Below, piece by piece: positions 1 to 8,803 of a stretch of DNA of 64,000 nucleotides (positions are counted from its first letter, which is position 1; each line of letters opens with the position of its first letter). The translations under genes were made by a program, and so were the position numbers. The notes below the pieces were generated by a model. That model was not told where the DNA came from. It saw only the letters and a list, made by a program, of their open reading frames with translations, and did no database searches. The DNA comes from Arachidicoccus sp. (GTDB lineage Bacteria; Bacteroidota; Bacteroidia; Chitinophagales; Chitinophagaceae): contig JAPWKH010000008.1 of the NCBI GenBank assembly GCA_028283605.1, positions 1 through 64,000 of the forward strand, read 5' to 3'.

Positions 1-331
1 GGCGGATGAGTTCGACGGCCAGTCGACCAGGCGCGATCAGGGTGAACTGCCGCGCAGAGAGCCGCCACGTGCGGGACGTGTCAAGAGGGCGGCCGCTATT
101 TGTGGATTGACCCGCCTCGGATTGAGGCGGGGTCAGCGCGTATTCAAGGCGCGCTTGCAGCAGCGCCAGTGCGTCCGTCAGGGCCTGAATGTTTTCGATG
201 AGCTCACGCGCCGTTGGCGTCAAGGGAGGCGGGGGCGTGACAGGCTCTGCTTTAGCGGGTATCGCAAGCGGGGACGGTTGCGCGGGGGTGTCGCCCACCC
301 CTTGCCGGTGGTTCAGCAGCAACGCGGCCAT
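1..331 (-). CDS. Partial hypothetical protein, runs off the left edge
   Basis: An open frame on the minus strand starts with ATG at 331 and stays open to base 1, so about 110 residues are seen and the C-terminus is missing. The start reads MAALLLNHRQ, followed by a proline- and alanine-rich stretch, then a helix-forming segment (RELIENIQALTDALALLQ) that could be a short coiled coil, then WRLSARQFTLIAPGRLAVELI. It overlaps the 3' end of the upstream minus-strand gene (252-599) in another frame, which suggests translational coupling. I do not recognise the family. Such small coupled genes are common in integrative elements, but nothing here proves it. Confidence 0.45.
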   Translation of the reverse strand, partial: MAALLLNHRQGVGDTPAQPSPLAIPAKAEPVTPPPPLTPTARELIENIQALTDALALLQARLEYALTPPQSEAGQSTNSGRPLDTSRTWRLSARQFTLIAPGRLAVELIR

Positions 332-599
332 CGCCTGCCGTTTTCGCTTCTGGCGCCCAGGTCAGCTCCGCACTGTGCGCGATAACGCTATGGGCGCCAA
401 AGCCAGATTCGCCGCAGTCTGCAGCGAGGAGGACCCAAGAAAATTTTCCATCTGCCATCTCGCACAACTGGAGCGTGAGGCATCGACCATCTTGTATAAA
501 CAAAAAGGGCGTCATCTCGATTCTCATGCCATACAATGCTCCGCGTTTCCATTTCCCGATTGCGGGGCCGTCGCTTATACGACGCCACGCGATTTTCAA
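252..599 (-). CDS. Small hypothetical protein (115 aa)
   Basis: The minus-strand frame opens with TTG at 599 (first residues MKIAWRRISDGPAIGKW) and stops at 252. The first 75 residues read like a real protein, with the phrases GALYGMRIEMTPFLFIQDG and KFSWVLLAADCG; the tail is low-complexity and overlaps the next gene in another frame. No signal peptide or known motif is visible. A plus-strand frame and a second minus frame across the same bases have much less natural composition and were taken as shadows. The start codon is uncertain, since no ATG with a clear ribosome binding site is present. Function unknown. Confidence 0.4.
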   Translation of the reverse strand: MKIAWRRISDGPAIGKWKRGALYGMRIEMTPFLFIQDGRCLTLQLCEMADGKFSWVLLAADCGESGFGAHSVIAHSAELTWAPEAKTAGDGRVAAEPPARGGRHPRATVPACDTR

Positions 600-856
600 A
601 GATGCGCAGCAGGCTAACTAGGGGTTCGCGTGCGCGCGACAAGCGCGCAATTTCGATGAACGGTGCGCTGCGTATTGGTGGTGTTCGCCACCTCGCACTC
701 CTGACTTGGACCGCTGTGCAGCGCGCAGTGCTCCGCCTTCGACGGCGTGAGCAGCCAGGTGGCGTGTACGGAGTTAGCCGCGTCTGGGAAGCGTGCGTTG
801 TAATGTGATGTGCCTGGGATGGCGGTTAATTCCCCTCAACAAGAAGGCAGCGACTC

Positions 857-1759
857 TTGCCCCGCCCCGATTCGGTCAATAATGCGCAGATCATTCGCAC
901 CGCTACAGCAGCAAGTAAAATGCCAATTCTGCAAGACAGCAGGGCAGCAGAGTTCACCAGGGTCCTACATCATGAGGTCGGCCATTGGCTAATTGGAAAA
1001 TGGGTCGGCTTCCATCCGGCTGACGTACAGATCAAGCTGGTGCGCGAAGGCAATCCTGGCTACCAACTGTACGCGCATGACGGTGCAGGTCATTGGGTCG
1101 CCTGGGGAGCTTGTACGACGTGGCTTTACCGGAAAGTTTCATCGCTCAATGATCAAATTAGGTATCTGGCGAATCGCGAAGCATTGTTGCTTGCGGGCGC
1201 CGTGTATGAGAACGTACATCTCAACGATGTCGCTGAGCCAGGTCAAAAAAAAGATCTGTCGAGTGACGCGGTGTGGCGCCTTTGCCAAGGAAATGCCACG
1301 GGCTCGCAAGATTTCAAACCGTATAGGGAAATCGCGACCCTACACGTCAATCTCTCGATACACGAGGATGAAACCTCGGCCGGTGGGCTGCAGAATGCCT
1401 TGGAGGCCAATGAGGTTGATGACCCGTTCGGTGAAGCGATACGGTGCGGCTTTCACGACATCGTTAGATTACTGGTCGACCATCGCCGCCGGACTGAGGT
1501 GGCTGCGTTCGTCCGCGACGCGGACGAGCACGCTCATGTCGCGTGGCAGGAAGCGGTGGATCCCAATAATTTCGTCCTTGAAGGAACGGTATTGGAGACG
1601 CTCTATGCCAAGCACAACTTGGCGGAGCTGGCCCATGGCGATGAGACGTTTCATAGAACGGCCCCTTCTATTGCTGCCGTCAACAAACTGAGAAGCGTGT
1701 TGAGTGGAAGTCATGAGGAATTGCTCCGTCGCCCCGGCTTGGTAGGGGAGACTCGCTAG
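857..1759 (+). CDS. Orphan HExxH metalloprotease-like protein
   Basis: The frame encodes 300 residues from TTG at 857, preceded by an AAGAAGG-type ribosome binding site; ATG at 920 is an alternative start lacking one. Near residue 40 lies HHEVGHWL, a zinc-protease HExxH motif, followed 60 residues on by REALLLAGAVYEN, a helix whose glutamate could be the third ligand. The tail (VAAFVRDADEHAHVAW to FVLEGTVLE) recalls the end of the M41 (FtsH) peptidase domain. No AAA+ module, signal peptide or membrane segment is seen, so this would be a free-standing cytoplasmic peptidase domain. The family link is inference from motif order. Neighbours are broken genes, so context gives no help. Confidence 0.5.
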   Translation: MPRPDSVNNAQIIRTATAASKMPILQDSRAAEFTRVLHHEVGHWLIGKWVGFHPADVQIKLVREGNPGYQLYAHDGAGHWVAWGACTTWLYRKVSSLNDQIRYLANREALLLAGAVYENVHLNDVAEPGQKKDLSSDAVWRLCQGNATGSQDFKPYREIATLHVNLSIHEDETSAGGLQNALEANEVDDPFGEAIRCGFHDIVRLLVDHRRRTEVAAFVRDADEHAHVAWQEAVDPNNFVLEGTVLETLYAKHNLAELAHGDETFHRTAPSIAAVNKLRSVLSGSHEELLRRPGLVGETR

Positions 1760-1948
1760 CGGGAGGGCTGCCGACAAGGTTCTTGTCCGGTTGACGAAAT
1801 TCGCCGCCGAAGCGAGTGTCGTCGCACCTTGTGCAGAAATCTTTGCCGCGATGCGTCAGGTCATGGTTTGACGTCTTGTCGGACCGTTCCGTGTTTAGGC
1901 CGCCAGGAGATTGACGGCCGGGAGACGACTGAATCCCAGCGCACACGT

Positions 1949-2458
1949 TCAATCCGAGGAGAAATCCATCACTTCGCCGCCCCAGTCGTCGTCGGCGACG
2001 GCGTATAGCGGCCAAGAGTGGGGCTGCAGCGCATCGATATAGCGTTAGAGCTGCGGCGGCTGAGCAGAATAGGCCGATGCGTTGGCCTCTGCCTCGTCTG
2101 CCGTAGCGTAAAACGGAATGACAACCCGCTTTGACGCGGGTAGATCACGAACGTCTAGTCCGATACGCTCGTAATGCCCGGTAAAAAATCGGCCCAGGAT
2201 AAATTCGTCCACGACCGAAACACCATCGCAAGCCACGCCAACATGCGCGGGAGTGCTCAACGCGATAAGAGGGTGCACCGAGAACGCGGCGGGGAGTCGC
2301 CACCCAAAACTTCTCATCGTTTGAATAAACTCGTCGCGATGGCTTTCGATGAGTGCCACCCGCTTTCTCGCTTGCTCCGCGCCTTTTTCAACCATTGTCC
2401 TGTGGGTGCCGATTGACGTTGGGCCGGTCGGATCCAGGATGCATTTAGACAGGCAATG
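1949..2458 (-). pseudogene. Broken gene with in-frame stop (unrecognised family)
   Basis: On the minus strand a continuous coding signal runs from about 2458 to a TGA at 1949-1951. It is interrupted by a single TAA at 2045-2047. Before the stop the protein reads MVEKGAEQARKRVALIESH to AYSAQPPQL; directly after it, in the same frame, RYIDALQPHSWPLYAV and DDDWGGEVMDF continue with equally natural composition. Upstream of the ATG at 2395 the frame also stays coding (ILDPTGPTSIGTHRT) back to about 2458, where it meets the exonuclease remnant, so the 5' end is probably lost. I do not recognise the family. Confidence 0.5.
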
Positions 2459-2815
2459 TCAATCACGTTCTGAAGCGGGTGGACCAGTTGCTGGATTGGC
2501 TCGAGAGGACACAGCCTGATGTCGTCACGCTGCAGGAACGCGCGTCGCCGACAGCGCGCTTTATGACGAAAACTCTTCGGGATGCCGGCTATAGAAGCGT
2601 CGTCGTCGGGAAGAGGAGTTGGAATGGCGTGGCGCTGCCCTTTCGCGCGAGCGCGACTCGGTGCCTGACATGACCCGTCTGCCCGGCGACCCTGATGATA
2701 GAGCTGCGCCGTATATCGCGGTGAGAACTTCGACACCAGCACTTGTCTGACGCGCAAAGGCCAACCTCAGTGAGCCGGAAATCTCTTATTCTGATCCGAA
2801 GTAATTCGGGGTTAG
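2449..2815 (+). pseudogene. Exonuclease III (xthA) N-terminal remnant, frameshifted
   Basis: The plus strand encodes TGNVNHVLKRVDQLLDWLER, then QPDVVTLQE, then DAGYRSVVVGKRSWNGVAL, matching the start of exonuclease III proteins (FNVN...RLPHLL, PDVVCLQE, GQRTWNGVAI). The frame then fails near 2640. The family continuation LPGDPDD...YIA is found in a neighbouring frame at about 2675-2720, so at least one frameshift is present. The first few residues and the catalytic C-terminal two thirds (including the DH motif) are absent. It abuts the 5' end of the minus-strand broken gene, marking a recombination scar. Family assignment is from recognised motifs. Confidence 0.6.
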
Positions 2816-2849
2816 GGTCCCCAGGATCGTCCACAACGATATGCCCGAC

Positions 2850-3404
2850 TTAGAGCGATGAGGCTGCTCGGGCAGCCTGATCGTAAAGTCCGGAGAGCAT
2901 GCGCAGGCGCCTCGCGACCTCGGCGTGGGATTCGCCGTCGGCCAGGTCACCCTCGATGCCGGCCAGCAAGCAGCGGCCGCGGATGGCGCGAAACCGGTCG
3001 ATCAGCGCGGCGCCTGCCTCGGTGGTTCCGTAGACGACTTCTTTGCCGACCTTCGCCCCATGTACCAGGCCCTGAGCCGCGAGCTTCTTCAACGCATAGT
3101 TGATGACGTGGGTGTCTTCGTAATTGAGCGTGAAGCAGATATCGGCTAGCTTCTTGCCGCGATCGCGATGATGCACATGGTGCAGCACCAAGATGTCGTT
3201 GAACGCCAGGTCCGGCTCGCCGGCCGCGGCCATGCAGCGCGTTACCCAGCGGCTGAAGGCGTTGTGCGCGATGATCAGGCCGAATTCCAGCTCCGACAAT
3301 TCCGTGTGGGGGCCGGCGGCCAGGTGGGCAGACGACATAATACGGACCGGCTCAAGGTCCGTGCTGGCGGCGGGCTTCATGTGAGAAGGAGTCTTACGGG
3401 TCAT
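2850..3404 (-). CDS. MarR-type winged-helix regulator
   Basis: A 184-residue protein starts with ATG at 3402-3404 (MTRKTPSH). The same frame stays open upstream to 3920, but that part is antisense-frame read-through of the next gene and has unnatural composition. The central region (FNDILVLHHVHHRDRGKKL...LNYEDTHVINYALKKLAAQGLVHG) has the helix-turn-helix and wing layout of MarR proteins; it resembles the group annotated as predicted MarR-family regulator (COG5631). It is the last gene of the leftward transport and oxidation operon and is a natural candidate to control it, perhaps through the inverted repeat at 11878-11908. Ligand unknown. Confidence 0.75.
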   Translation of the reverse strand: MTRKTPSHMKPAASTDLEPVRIMSSAHLAAGPHTELSELEFGLIIAHNAFSRWVTRCMAAAGEPDLAFNDILVLHHVHHRDRGKKLADICFTLNYEDTHVINYALKKLAAQGLVHGAKVGKEVVYGTTEAGAALIDRFRAIRGRCLLAGIEGDLADGESHAEVARRLRMLSGLYDQAARAASSL

Positions 3405-3432
3405 GAGAGGATCACATTGGGGAATCAGCGCA

Positions 3433-4353
3433 TCATAGGCCAGCCGGCGGTGCATGCCCGGCCCGCGCCTGCGTTGGCATGGCAGCCGGCAGTTTCTGGT
3501 ATTTGGCCACCATAGATACCGCGCCCTGTTCCGCGACATAAAGATTGCCTTCTGCGTCGCCGGCCAACCCGTGGGCGTAGATGCCGAAGGCACGGGCACG
3601 GCCCAACACGCGGCCGTCGCTGGCATCCAGGCGGGAGATCCGCGGCACCTGTTCTGTGACATAGACTGTGCGGCCATCAGCGGGCGCCCACAGCGCCATT
3701 GGGCGAACCAACCCATCCCATATCGCCAGGAGCGCTCCCGCAGCGTCGAACACTTGAATTCGGTCGTTATCGCGGTCGGCACAAAGGACACGGCCGTCCG
3801 GCAGTACCCAGACCGCATGGGGGGTGTTGAAAGCACCTGGTTCGTGCCCCGGCCGGCCCCAACTGCGCAGCAGGTGGCCGTCTGGCGCGAAATGGTGAAT
3901 TCGGGCATTGCCGTAGCCATCGCTTACGTAGATATCGCCCGCTCCGGTGACATGGACGCCGGTCGGATGGTTGAATGGCTGCTCCCACGACGGTAGGTTG
4001 TGCACGCCCAGGACCTGTACCAGACGCAGGTCGATATCGAAGGCCAGTACCTGGTGGGCGTCATAGGTCGTGATCCACACGCGATCCTGCGTGTCGACAT
4101 GCAGGCCGTGGGCACTCGTCAACTGAGGATGATGAAAGCTGCGTTCAAGCACACCGTCCGGCGTATAAATGCGTAACGCGGGGTTTGTCCGTTGCAGCAC
4201 GAAGACGCGGCCGTGCCGGTCCAGCGAGAGCTGGCTAAAGGCCTGTACATCGCTGCCGTCGGCACCACGTAGCTGCCACGGACGGTGCACGGCGTAATGG
4301 TCGGCACCATCGGTGACAACGAAGGCGTTGCTACCGCAAGTTTCAATGCTCAT
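3433..4353 (-). CDS. NHL-repeat beta-propeller protein
   Basis: The start is placed at ATG 4351-4353 (MSIETCGSN), which overlaps the stop of the ferredoxin-like gene by 11 bases; an upstream ATG at 4368 is also possible. About 306 residues carry repeated NHL-type blades, each with a G-x-hydrophobic-D-x-x-G-x-hydrophobic-Y/V-V-x-D signature (GLHVDTQDRVWI, GVHVTGAGDIYVSDGYGNARI, AVWVLPDGRVLCADRDNDRI, GLAGDAEGNLYVAEQG). This is the six-blade fold shared with peptidyl-hydroxyglycine amidating lyase. No signal peptide is visible. The fold is clear, the reaction is not: it could be a lyase acting with the neighbouring AllA-like domain, or a binding scaffold. Confidence 0.75.
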   Translation of the reverse strand: MSIETCGSNAFVVTDGADHYAVHRPWQLRGADGSDVQAFSQLSLDRHGRVFVLQRTNPALRIYTPDGVLERSFHHPQLTSAHGLHVDTQDRVWITTYDAHQVLAFDIDLRLVQVLGVHNLPSWEQPFNHPTGVHVTGAGDIYVSDGYGNARIHHFAPDGHLLRSWGRPGHEPGAFNTPHAVWVLPDGRVLCADRDNDRIQVFDAAGALLAIWDGLVRPMALWAPADGRTVYVTEQVPRISRLDASDGRVLGRARAFGIYAHGLAGDAEGNLYVAEQGAVSMVAKYQKLPAAMPTQARAGHAPPAGL

Positions 4354-4723
4354 CGTCTTCGTCTCCATTGAACAGGCGTTCTTTGGCCGGCGCGATGGCG
4401 GTCATCAGGTCGCGCACCAAGGGTTTGTTCGGTAGCGGCGCGACAGCGTAGTCACCGCCAGCTTCCAGGCGCGCCGTACAGGCGTAGACCGTCTTGCCGT
4501 CCAGGCGCATCATGCATTCCTTGCAGGCATTGGCGTTGATACAGGCGTAGCGGAAAGCCAGCGTGTCGTCGACGTGGGTGCGCACCCAGCGCAGGCCGTC
4601 CAGCAACGATGCGGCGGCTTCGGCCGGGACGGCGTAGGCCATCACGGCCGCGGCGTGTTGCGGCACGCCTCGTTGTATGCGCAAGGTGATGGGGGTGGCG
4701 TCTTTGGCGTCGTTCGTGCTCAT
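4343..4723 (-). CDS. Small 2Fe-2S protein, FrdB/SdhB N-domain-like
   Basis: The start at ATG 4721-4723 (MSTNDAKDATP) overlaps the stop of the flavoprotein gene by four bases (ATGA type), implying coupled translation; the frame remains open upstream but only as read-through. The 126 residues resemble the plant-type ferredoxin domain of succinate dehydrogenase/fumarate reductase iron-sulfur subunits: PITLRIQRG at the start, then CINANACKECMM and VYAC supplying four cysteines for one 2Fe-2S cluster. The 4Fe-4S/3Fe-4S C-terminal domain of a full FrdB is missing. It probably takes electrons from the flavoprotein encoded just upstream. No membrane anchor subunit is present in the operon. Confidence 0.75.
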   Translation of the reverse strand: MSTNDAKDATPITLRIQRGVPQHAAAVMAYAVPAEAAASLLDGLRWVRTHVDDTLAFRYACINANACKECMMRLDGKTVYACTARLEAGGDYAVAPLPNKPLVRDLMTAIAPAKERLFNGDEDDEH

Positions 4724-7083
4724 GCTTGTCTCTCGGCCGGGGTAAGTACGTCGGGCGCCGCGGACACCGTGGGTAAGCGGTCCACGGCCTGTGTGGCCAG
4801 CGCCCATTGTCCGTCGCGCCAGGCGATGGTCTGGTTCAGCGTCCAGGCCTCGTCCTGCGCGGGATGATCCTCACGCTGGTGCGCGCCGCGGCTTTCCGTG
4901 CGGGCCAAGGCGGCGCGCGCCACCGACTCCGCCACCAGCAGCATATTGCGCAGGTCCAACGCGTCGAGCCGCACCGGATCTTGCGCGCCGCCGGGAGGAA
5001 TGCCAGGCCCGGCACGGTCGCGCAACGTGGCAATGGCCGCCAGGGCATGGCGAATGCCCGCATCGTTGCGGAAGGGGCCGACGTGGAGTTGCATGATGGT
5101 CTGCAGTTCTTCGATCAGCGCGGCGTAGTTGGGACGCGCCGTGGCGTTTGCAGGACTGCTGGACCGTTCAATGACGGGCGCCGCGGCTGCTTGCAGCGCT
5201 TGATCGGACAGTCGCGTTAGCGTTGCCGTCGACCCAGCCGCGCTGCGTCCTGCCCGCAGGCCGAAGGCCACGGCCTCGGTGATCGCATTTCCCGACAAGC
5301 GATTCGCCCCATTGGCACCGCCTACGGCCTCGCCGGCGGCGTAAAGTCCTGGGACATCCGTGGCCAGGTCCGTGTCAACGAGTATGCCGCCCATATGGTA
5401 GTGAGCGATTGGCGCTACCTCGATCATCTGCTGGGTAAGATCGATGCCGGCCGCGGCCAGGCGCCCGATGATGGGGCCGAAGGCCGCGCGTAGCGTCGTT
5501 TCGGGCACGTGGCGAAAGCTCAGATAAGCGCCGCCGGCGGGCGAGCCCCGGCCGGCCTCGACCTCTTTGATGATGGCGTAAGTGGCCGCATCGCGTGTCG
5601 TCGTGTATTTACCGCCTTCGTTGGCATTGCCGTAGCGTTCTACGAACTCGACGCCGTCGCGGTTGAGCAGTTTGCCGCCCAGTTTGTAGCGAAACGGATC
5701 CCACATGATGGGATCGAAGCCAACTAAGCGAGGTGCCAGATGACCAATCGGGAAAAACTGCACGAATTCCATGTCCAGCAGGCGAGCGCCCGCGCGCAGT
5801 GCCAGGGCAAACCCATCGCCGCCCATATTGAGCGACGCGCTGTTGCGTTTGTAGAGCCGCGTCAGTCCACCGGTGGCGATGACGCTGGCGCCAGCCCGGA
5901 CCAGCACGAAGTCGCCGCTCTCCAGATGCAGGGCGACCGCGCCTACCACGCGTTCCGCATCCAGCAGCAAGTCGACCACCACCAGTTCGCCCACACGCTG
6001 CACGCCGGCCGTATGCGCCACCTGGGCGCGCAGCGTCTTGGCCACCGCGGGACCGGTGTTCAGGTAATCCACATAGACACAGCGTGGCCGATCGTGACCC
6101 GGCGCATGGGCCTGCGTCAAATGCCCATCGGCACGCGCCCAGCCCACGCCCCAGCTGTCCAGTAGGCGGATCGCCTGCACGCCTTCCTCACAGAGGATGC
6201 GCGCGAGCGGTTCGCTGCACAGCCCCCGACCGGCCGCCAGGGTGTCTTGGTAATGATGCGTCCAATGGTCCTCGGTCTGCTCGCCCAGGGCGACGGCCAC
6301 CGTCATCTGCGCCATGATGGTCGCTCCGCCGCGGCCGATCAGGCTGCGATCGGCCAGCAGCACGCGGGCGCCGGTTTCCGCGGCGGCAATCGCCGCGCTC
6401 ATGCCGGCGCCTCCTGCGCCGATGACCAGGACGTCCGTATCGAGTATGAGGGGGGCGGGAAGCGTCATGGAAGTTTCCGTAGCGGTGCGGGCGATGTCCG
6501 CCAAGGCGGCGGCGAATAAAGGGTCAGACAAGGTCAATCGAGCCGTAAACGCGCGTGCAGTCGAGTGAGTGAGCTTTCGACCGGCGGGCAGGCCTTGTTG
6601 CAGATGGCCGACCAGATCCACGGTAGTGGACGACCGTGTCACCATCAGACAGGTCGCCGCGGTACCGATGGCGCGCGTGGTGTGCCAGCAGCCCGGCCGC
6701 ATGCAGATACCCAGGCCCACGGGCACGCGGAACGCGCGTAGGCCGCTGGGCGTGGTGTCGTGGTCCGGCGCATCGTCCAACGTCACCACTTGAATGATGT
6801 CGCCCGTCAGCGGCACGATGGCCTGCTCGGTCAGGTGATGCACTTCCAGCACGCCGATGTCCCGGCGGGTATCGCGGTAGTTCACCCAGAGAAACTCTAC
6901 CTGGCCGCTGGCGCCAGTCTGGAAGGCGTGCGCGTGCCAGAAGTCCGTGAAGGGATTGCTGAATGACGGTTCCGTGGCGGTGGGCGAGGGCGGCTGGCCG
7001 AGCGTCCAGCCGTAGGGCGCGAACGCCTCGGCCGACAGCGCTTCGATGGGGATGGTCAGCGTTGCGTTCATCTCTTCCGCCAT
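4720..7083 (-). CDS. AllA-like lyase domain fused to FrdA-like flavoprotein
   Basis: This 787-residue chain has two parts. Residues about 8-175 resemble ureidoglycolate lyase (AllA): APYGWTLGQ, LEVHHLTEQAIVPLTG and the C-terminal RPGCWHTT cupin-like signature. From about residue 206 begins an FrdA/SdhA/aspartate-oxidase-type flavoprotein: dinucleotide motif VIGAGGAGMSAA, GRGGAT, substrate-side HYHMGG and GANRLSGNAI. The usual histidine for covalent FAD is not seen near GGATIMAQM, so FAD is probably non-covalent. An internal ATG at 6466-6468 lies exactly at the domain boundary and could start a separate flavoprotein. The gene sits between livF (3-base gap) and the 2Fe-2S gene (4-base overlap). 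Substrate unknown; an oxidised carbinolamide or ureido acid is plausible. Confidence 0.75.
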   Translation of the reverse strand: MAEEMNATLTIPIEALSAEAFAPYGWTLGQPPSPTATEPSFSNPFTDFWHAHAFQTGASGQVEFLWVNYRDTRRDIGVLEVHHLTEQAIVPLTGDIIQVVTLDDAPDHDTTPSGLRAFRVPVGLGICMRPGCWHTTRAIGTAATCLMVTRSSTTVDLVGHLQQGLPAGRKLTHSTARAFTARLTLSDPLFAAALADIARTATETSMTLPAPLILDTDVLVIGAGGAGMSAAIAAAETGARVLLADRSLIGRGGATIMAQMTVAVALGEQTEDHWTHHYQDTLAAGRGLCSEPLARILCEEGVQAIRLLDSWGVGWARADGHLTQAHAPGHDRPRCVYVDYLNTGPAVAKTLRAQVAHTAGVQRVGELVVVDLLLDAERVVGAVALHLESGDFVLVRAGASVIATGGLTRLYKRNSASLNMGGDGFALALRAGARLLDMEFVQFFPIGHLAPRLVGFDPIMWDPFRYKLGGKLLNRDGVEFVERYGNANEGGKYTTTRDAATYAIIKEVEAGRGSPAGGAYLSFRHVPETTLRAAFGPIIGRLAAAGIDLTQQMIEVAPIAHYHMGGILVDTDLATDVPGLYAAGEAVGGANGANRLSGNAITEAVAFGLRAGRSAAGSTATLTRLSDQALQAAAAPVIERSSSPANATARPNYAALIEELQTIMQLHVGPFRNDAGIRHALAAIATLRDRAGPGIPPGGAQDPVRLDALDLRNMLLVAESVARAALARTESRGAHQREDHPAQDEAWTLNQTIAWRDGQWALATQAVDRLPTVSAAPDVLTPAERQA

Positions 7084-7086
7084 GCT

Positions 7087-7818
7087 TCACGCCGCGCCCA
7101 GATAGGCTTTCTGCACTGCGGCGTCCGCCGCCAGATCGGCGGCGTTGCCTTCCAGCACCACATGACCGTATTGCAGCACATAGGCGCGATCGGCCAACTC
7201 CAGGGCGATGCGTGCGTTCTGTTCGACCAGCAGGATGGTCTGGCCAGCCGCTTTCCAGCGAAATAACACGTCGTAGACGGCATCGACGAAGCGGGGCGAC
7301 AAGCCCATCGACGGTTCGTCGATGCAGACCAGCTTGCCGCGCCGCAGCCAGGCCCGGCCCAGGGCCAGCATCTGCTGCTCGCCACCGGACAAGGTGCCGG
7401 CGAGTTGCTTGCGGCGCTCGGCCAGGCGCGGGAATGTGGTGAAGACTTCCGCCAGATCCTGGGCGATGTCGGCCTTGTGCTTGCGGCGCGGATAGGCGCC
7501 CAGCAGCAGGTTTTCATCGACCGACATATCGGGAAAGACGCGGCGGCCCTCAGGCACGCTGGCCACACCCAGATCAATCACGTCCGCCGGGGCGCGGCCC
7601 TGGATCTCGCGGCCGTCCAGTACGATGCGGCCTTGCGTAGGGCCTACCAGGCCCAGCACGGATTTGAGCGTGGTCGACTTGCCCGAGGCGTTGCCGCCCA
7701 GCACGGACACGACCTCGCCGGCGTTGACGTGCAGGCTGACCCCATAGAGCGCCTGTACCGCGCCGTAGTGCACATCGATTGCGTCGATCGATAGAAGGGC
7801 TGGTTTAGCGGTGTTCAT
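7087..7818 (-). CDS. livF: Branched-chain-type ABC transporter ATPase LivF
   Basis: A 243-residue ATPase with Walker A GGNASGKST, signature LSGGEQQ, Walker B LVCIDEPSMGLSP and the H-loop region LLVEQNA, in the order and length of LivF. Together with LivG it energises import through the LivHM membrane protein. The Walker A residue after the first GG is N-A-S rather than the common N-G-A-G, a tolerated variation. The gene follows livG after about 80 bases and is followed within 3 bases by the flavoprotein, so transport and metabolism are co-transcribed. The cargo need not be an amino acid; this transporter class also takes amides, urea and aromatic acids. Confidence 0.9.
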   Translation of the reverse strand: MNTAKPALLSIDAIDVHYGAVQALYGVSLHVNAGEVVSVLGGNASGKSTTLKSVLGLVGPTQGRIVLDGREIQGRAPADVIDLGVASVPEGRRVFPDMSVDENLLLGAYPRRKHKADIAQDLAEVFTTFPRLAERRKQLAGTLSGGEQQMLALGRAWLRRGKLVCIDEPSMGLSPRFVDAVYDVLFRWKAAGQTILLVEQNARIALELADRAYVLQYGHVVLEGNAADLAADAAVQKAYLGAA

Positions 7819-7898
7819 GATGGAGACAAAGAGAGTTCACGGGGCGCGGTTGATATTGCGCACAGGAGTAACAGGGCACAGGTGCATCGGCATGAAGA

Positions 7899-8801
7899 TC
7901 AGCCAAGGTGGGCATCTGATTCGGCCGGGCGGGTCCGCCTGCGTCCCAGATAAGCCTCCACCACTTCCGGATCATCCAGCGCTTCGGCAGGCGTGCCCGT
8001 CGCCAATACGCGGCCTTGATTGAGCACTACCACGCGGTCGGCGATGCGTCGCACCAGCGACAACTTGTGCTCGACGACCAGCAGGCCCAGCGTGGGTTGC
8101 TCCGCGCGTAGGGCCAGCAACAGGTCGGTCAGCTCCGCCGTCTCACTGGGGTTCATGCCGGCTGCAGGCTCATCGAGCAGGACGTAGCGGGGTTCGGCCG
8201 CCAGCACTCGGGCGATTTCCAGACGGCGCCGGTTGGCGTAGGACAGGCTGAACGCGGGTTGATCGCGGCGCGGCCAGAGCCGGTCGCCGAACCGCTTCAG
8301 TGCTGTTTCAGCCCGGGCGTCCGCCTCCGCGCGGCGGCGGCGCCAGCCGGGCAGACCCAGCAATTCGCCGGCGATCTCGGCAAGCGGATTGCTTAGCCGC
8401 CCATGGCCTGAGCCCGGATCCTTATGCATGGTACCCCCGCCACGCAGCAGCCCCGCCTGGGTGCCCAGGCGCACGCTGTCCCAAACGGTCAACGCTGGAA
8501 ACACCCGCGATGTCTGAAAGCTACGGCCCATACCCAGCCGTGCGATACGTTCGGGGCCGCGCCCATCGAGACGTACATCCCCCAGCAGTATGCGTCCGGC
8601 GGTGGGCCTTTCGACGCCGCTCACCAACTGGATCAAGGTGGACTTGCCCGCGCCGTTGGGGCCCACCAGCGCGAGGATCTCACCAGGCAGAAGGTCGAAG
8701 CTCACATCGTCGACGGCCTTTACCCCGCTGAAGTGGCGGCTTAGACCTTGCACGTGCAGGCCCGGCTGCGTGCTGCCAGGGGTAGGGAGGGAATGGACCA
8801 T
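7899..8801 (-). CDS. livG: Branched-chain-type ABC transporter ATPase LivG
   Basis: The start is set at ATG 8799-8801 (MVHSLPTPG), two bases past the stop of the LivHM gene; the longer open frame to 8882 overlaps that gene and is not coding. The 300 residues contain Walker [11 protein letters not shown], the LivG-type degenerate signature LSYANRR, Walker [14 protein letters not shown] and the characteristic C-terminal [18 protein letters not shown]. The segment between Walker A and the signature is somewhat long ([17 protein letters not shown]), which is unusual but not disruptive. It partners with LivF. Confidence 0.9.
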   Translation of the reverse strand: MVHSLPTPGSTQPGLHVQGLSRHFSGVKAVDDVSFDLLPGEILALVGPNGAGKSTLIQLVSGVERPTAGRILLGDVRLDGRGPERIARLGMGRSFQTSRVFPALTVWDSVRLGTQAGLLRGGGTMHKDPGSGHGRLSNPLAEIAGELLGLPGWRRRRAEADARAETALKRFGDRLWPRRDQPAFSLSYANRRRLEIARVLAAEPRYVLLDEPAAGMNPSETAELTDLLLALRAEQPTLGLLVVEHKLSLVRRIADRVVVLNQGRVLATGTPAEALDDPEVVEAYLGRRRTRPAESDAHLG

Positions 8802-8803
8802 GT

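Noticed and set aside
189-617. Plus-strand frames over 107-617
   Set aside because: Their translations are arginine- and alanine-rich GC-shadow type; the minus-strand frames read as proteins.
2850-3920. A 356-residue protein with an unusual N-terminal extension on MarR
   Set aside because: The first 170 codons lie over the NHL gene in another frame and have unnatural composition; the regulator starts at 3404.
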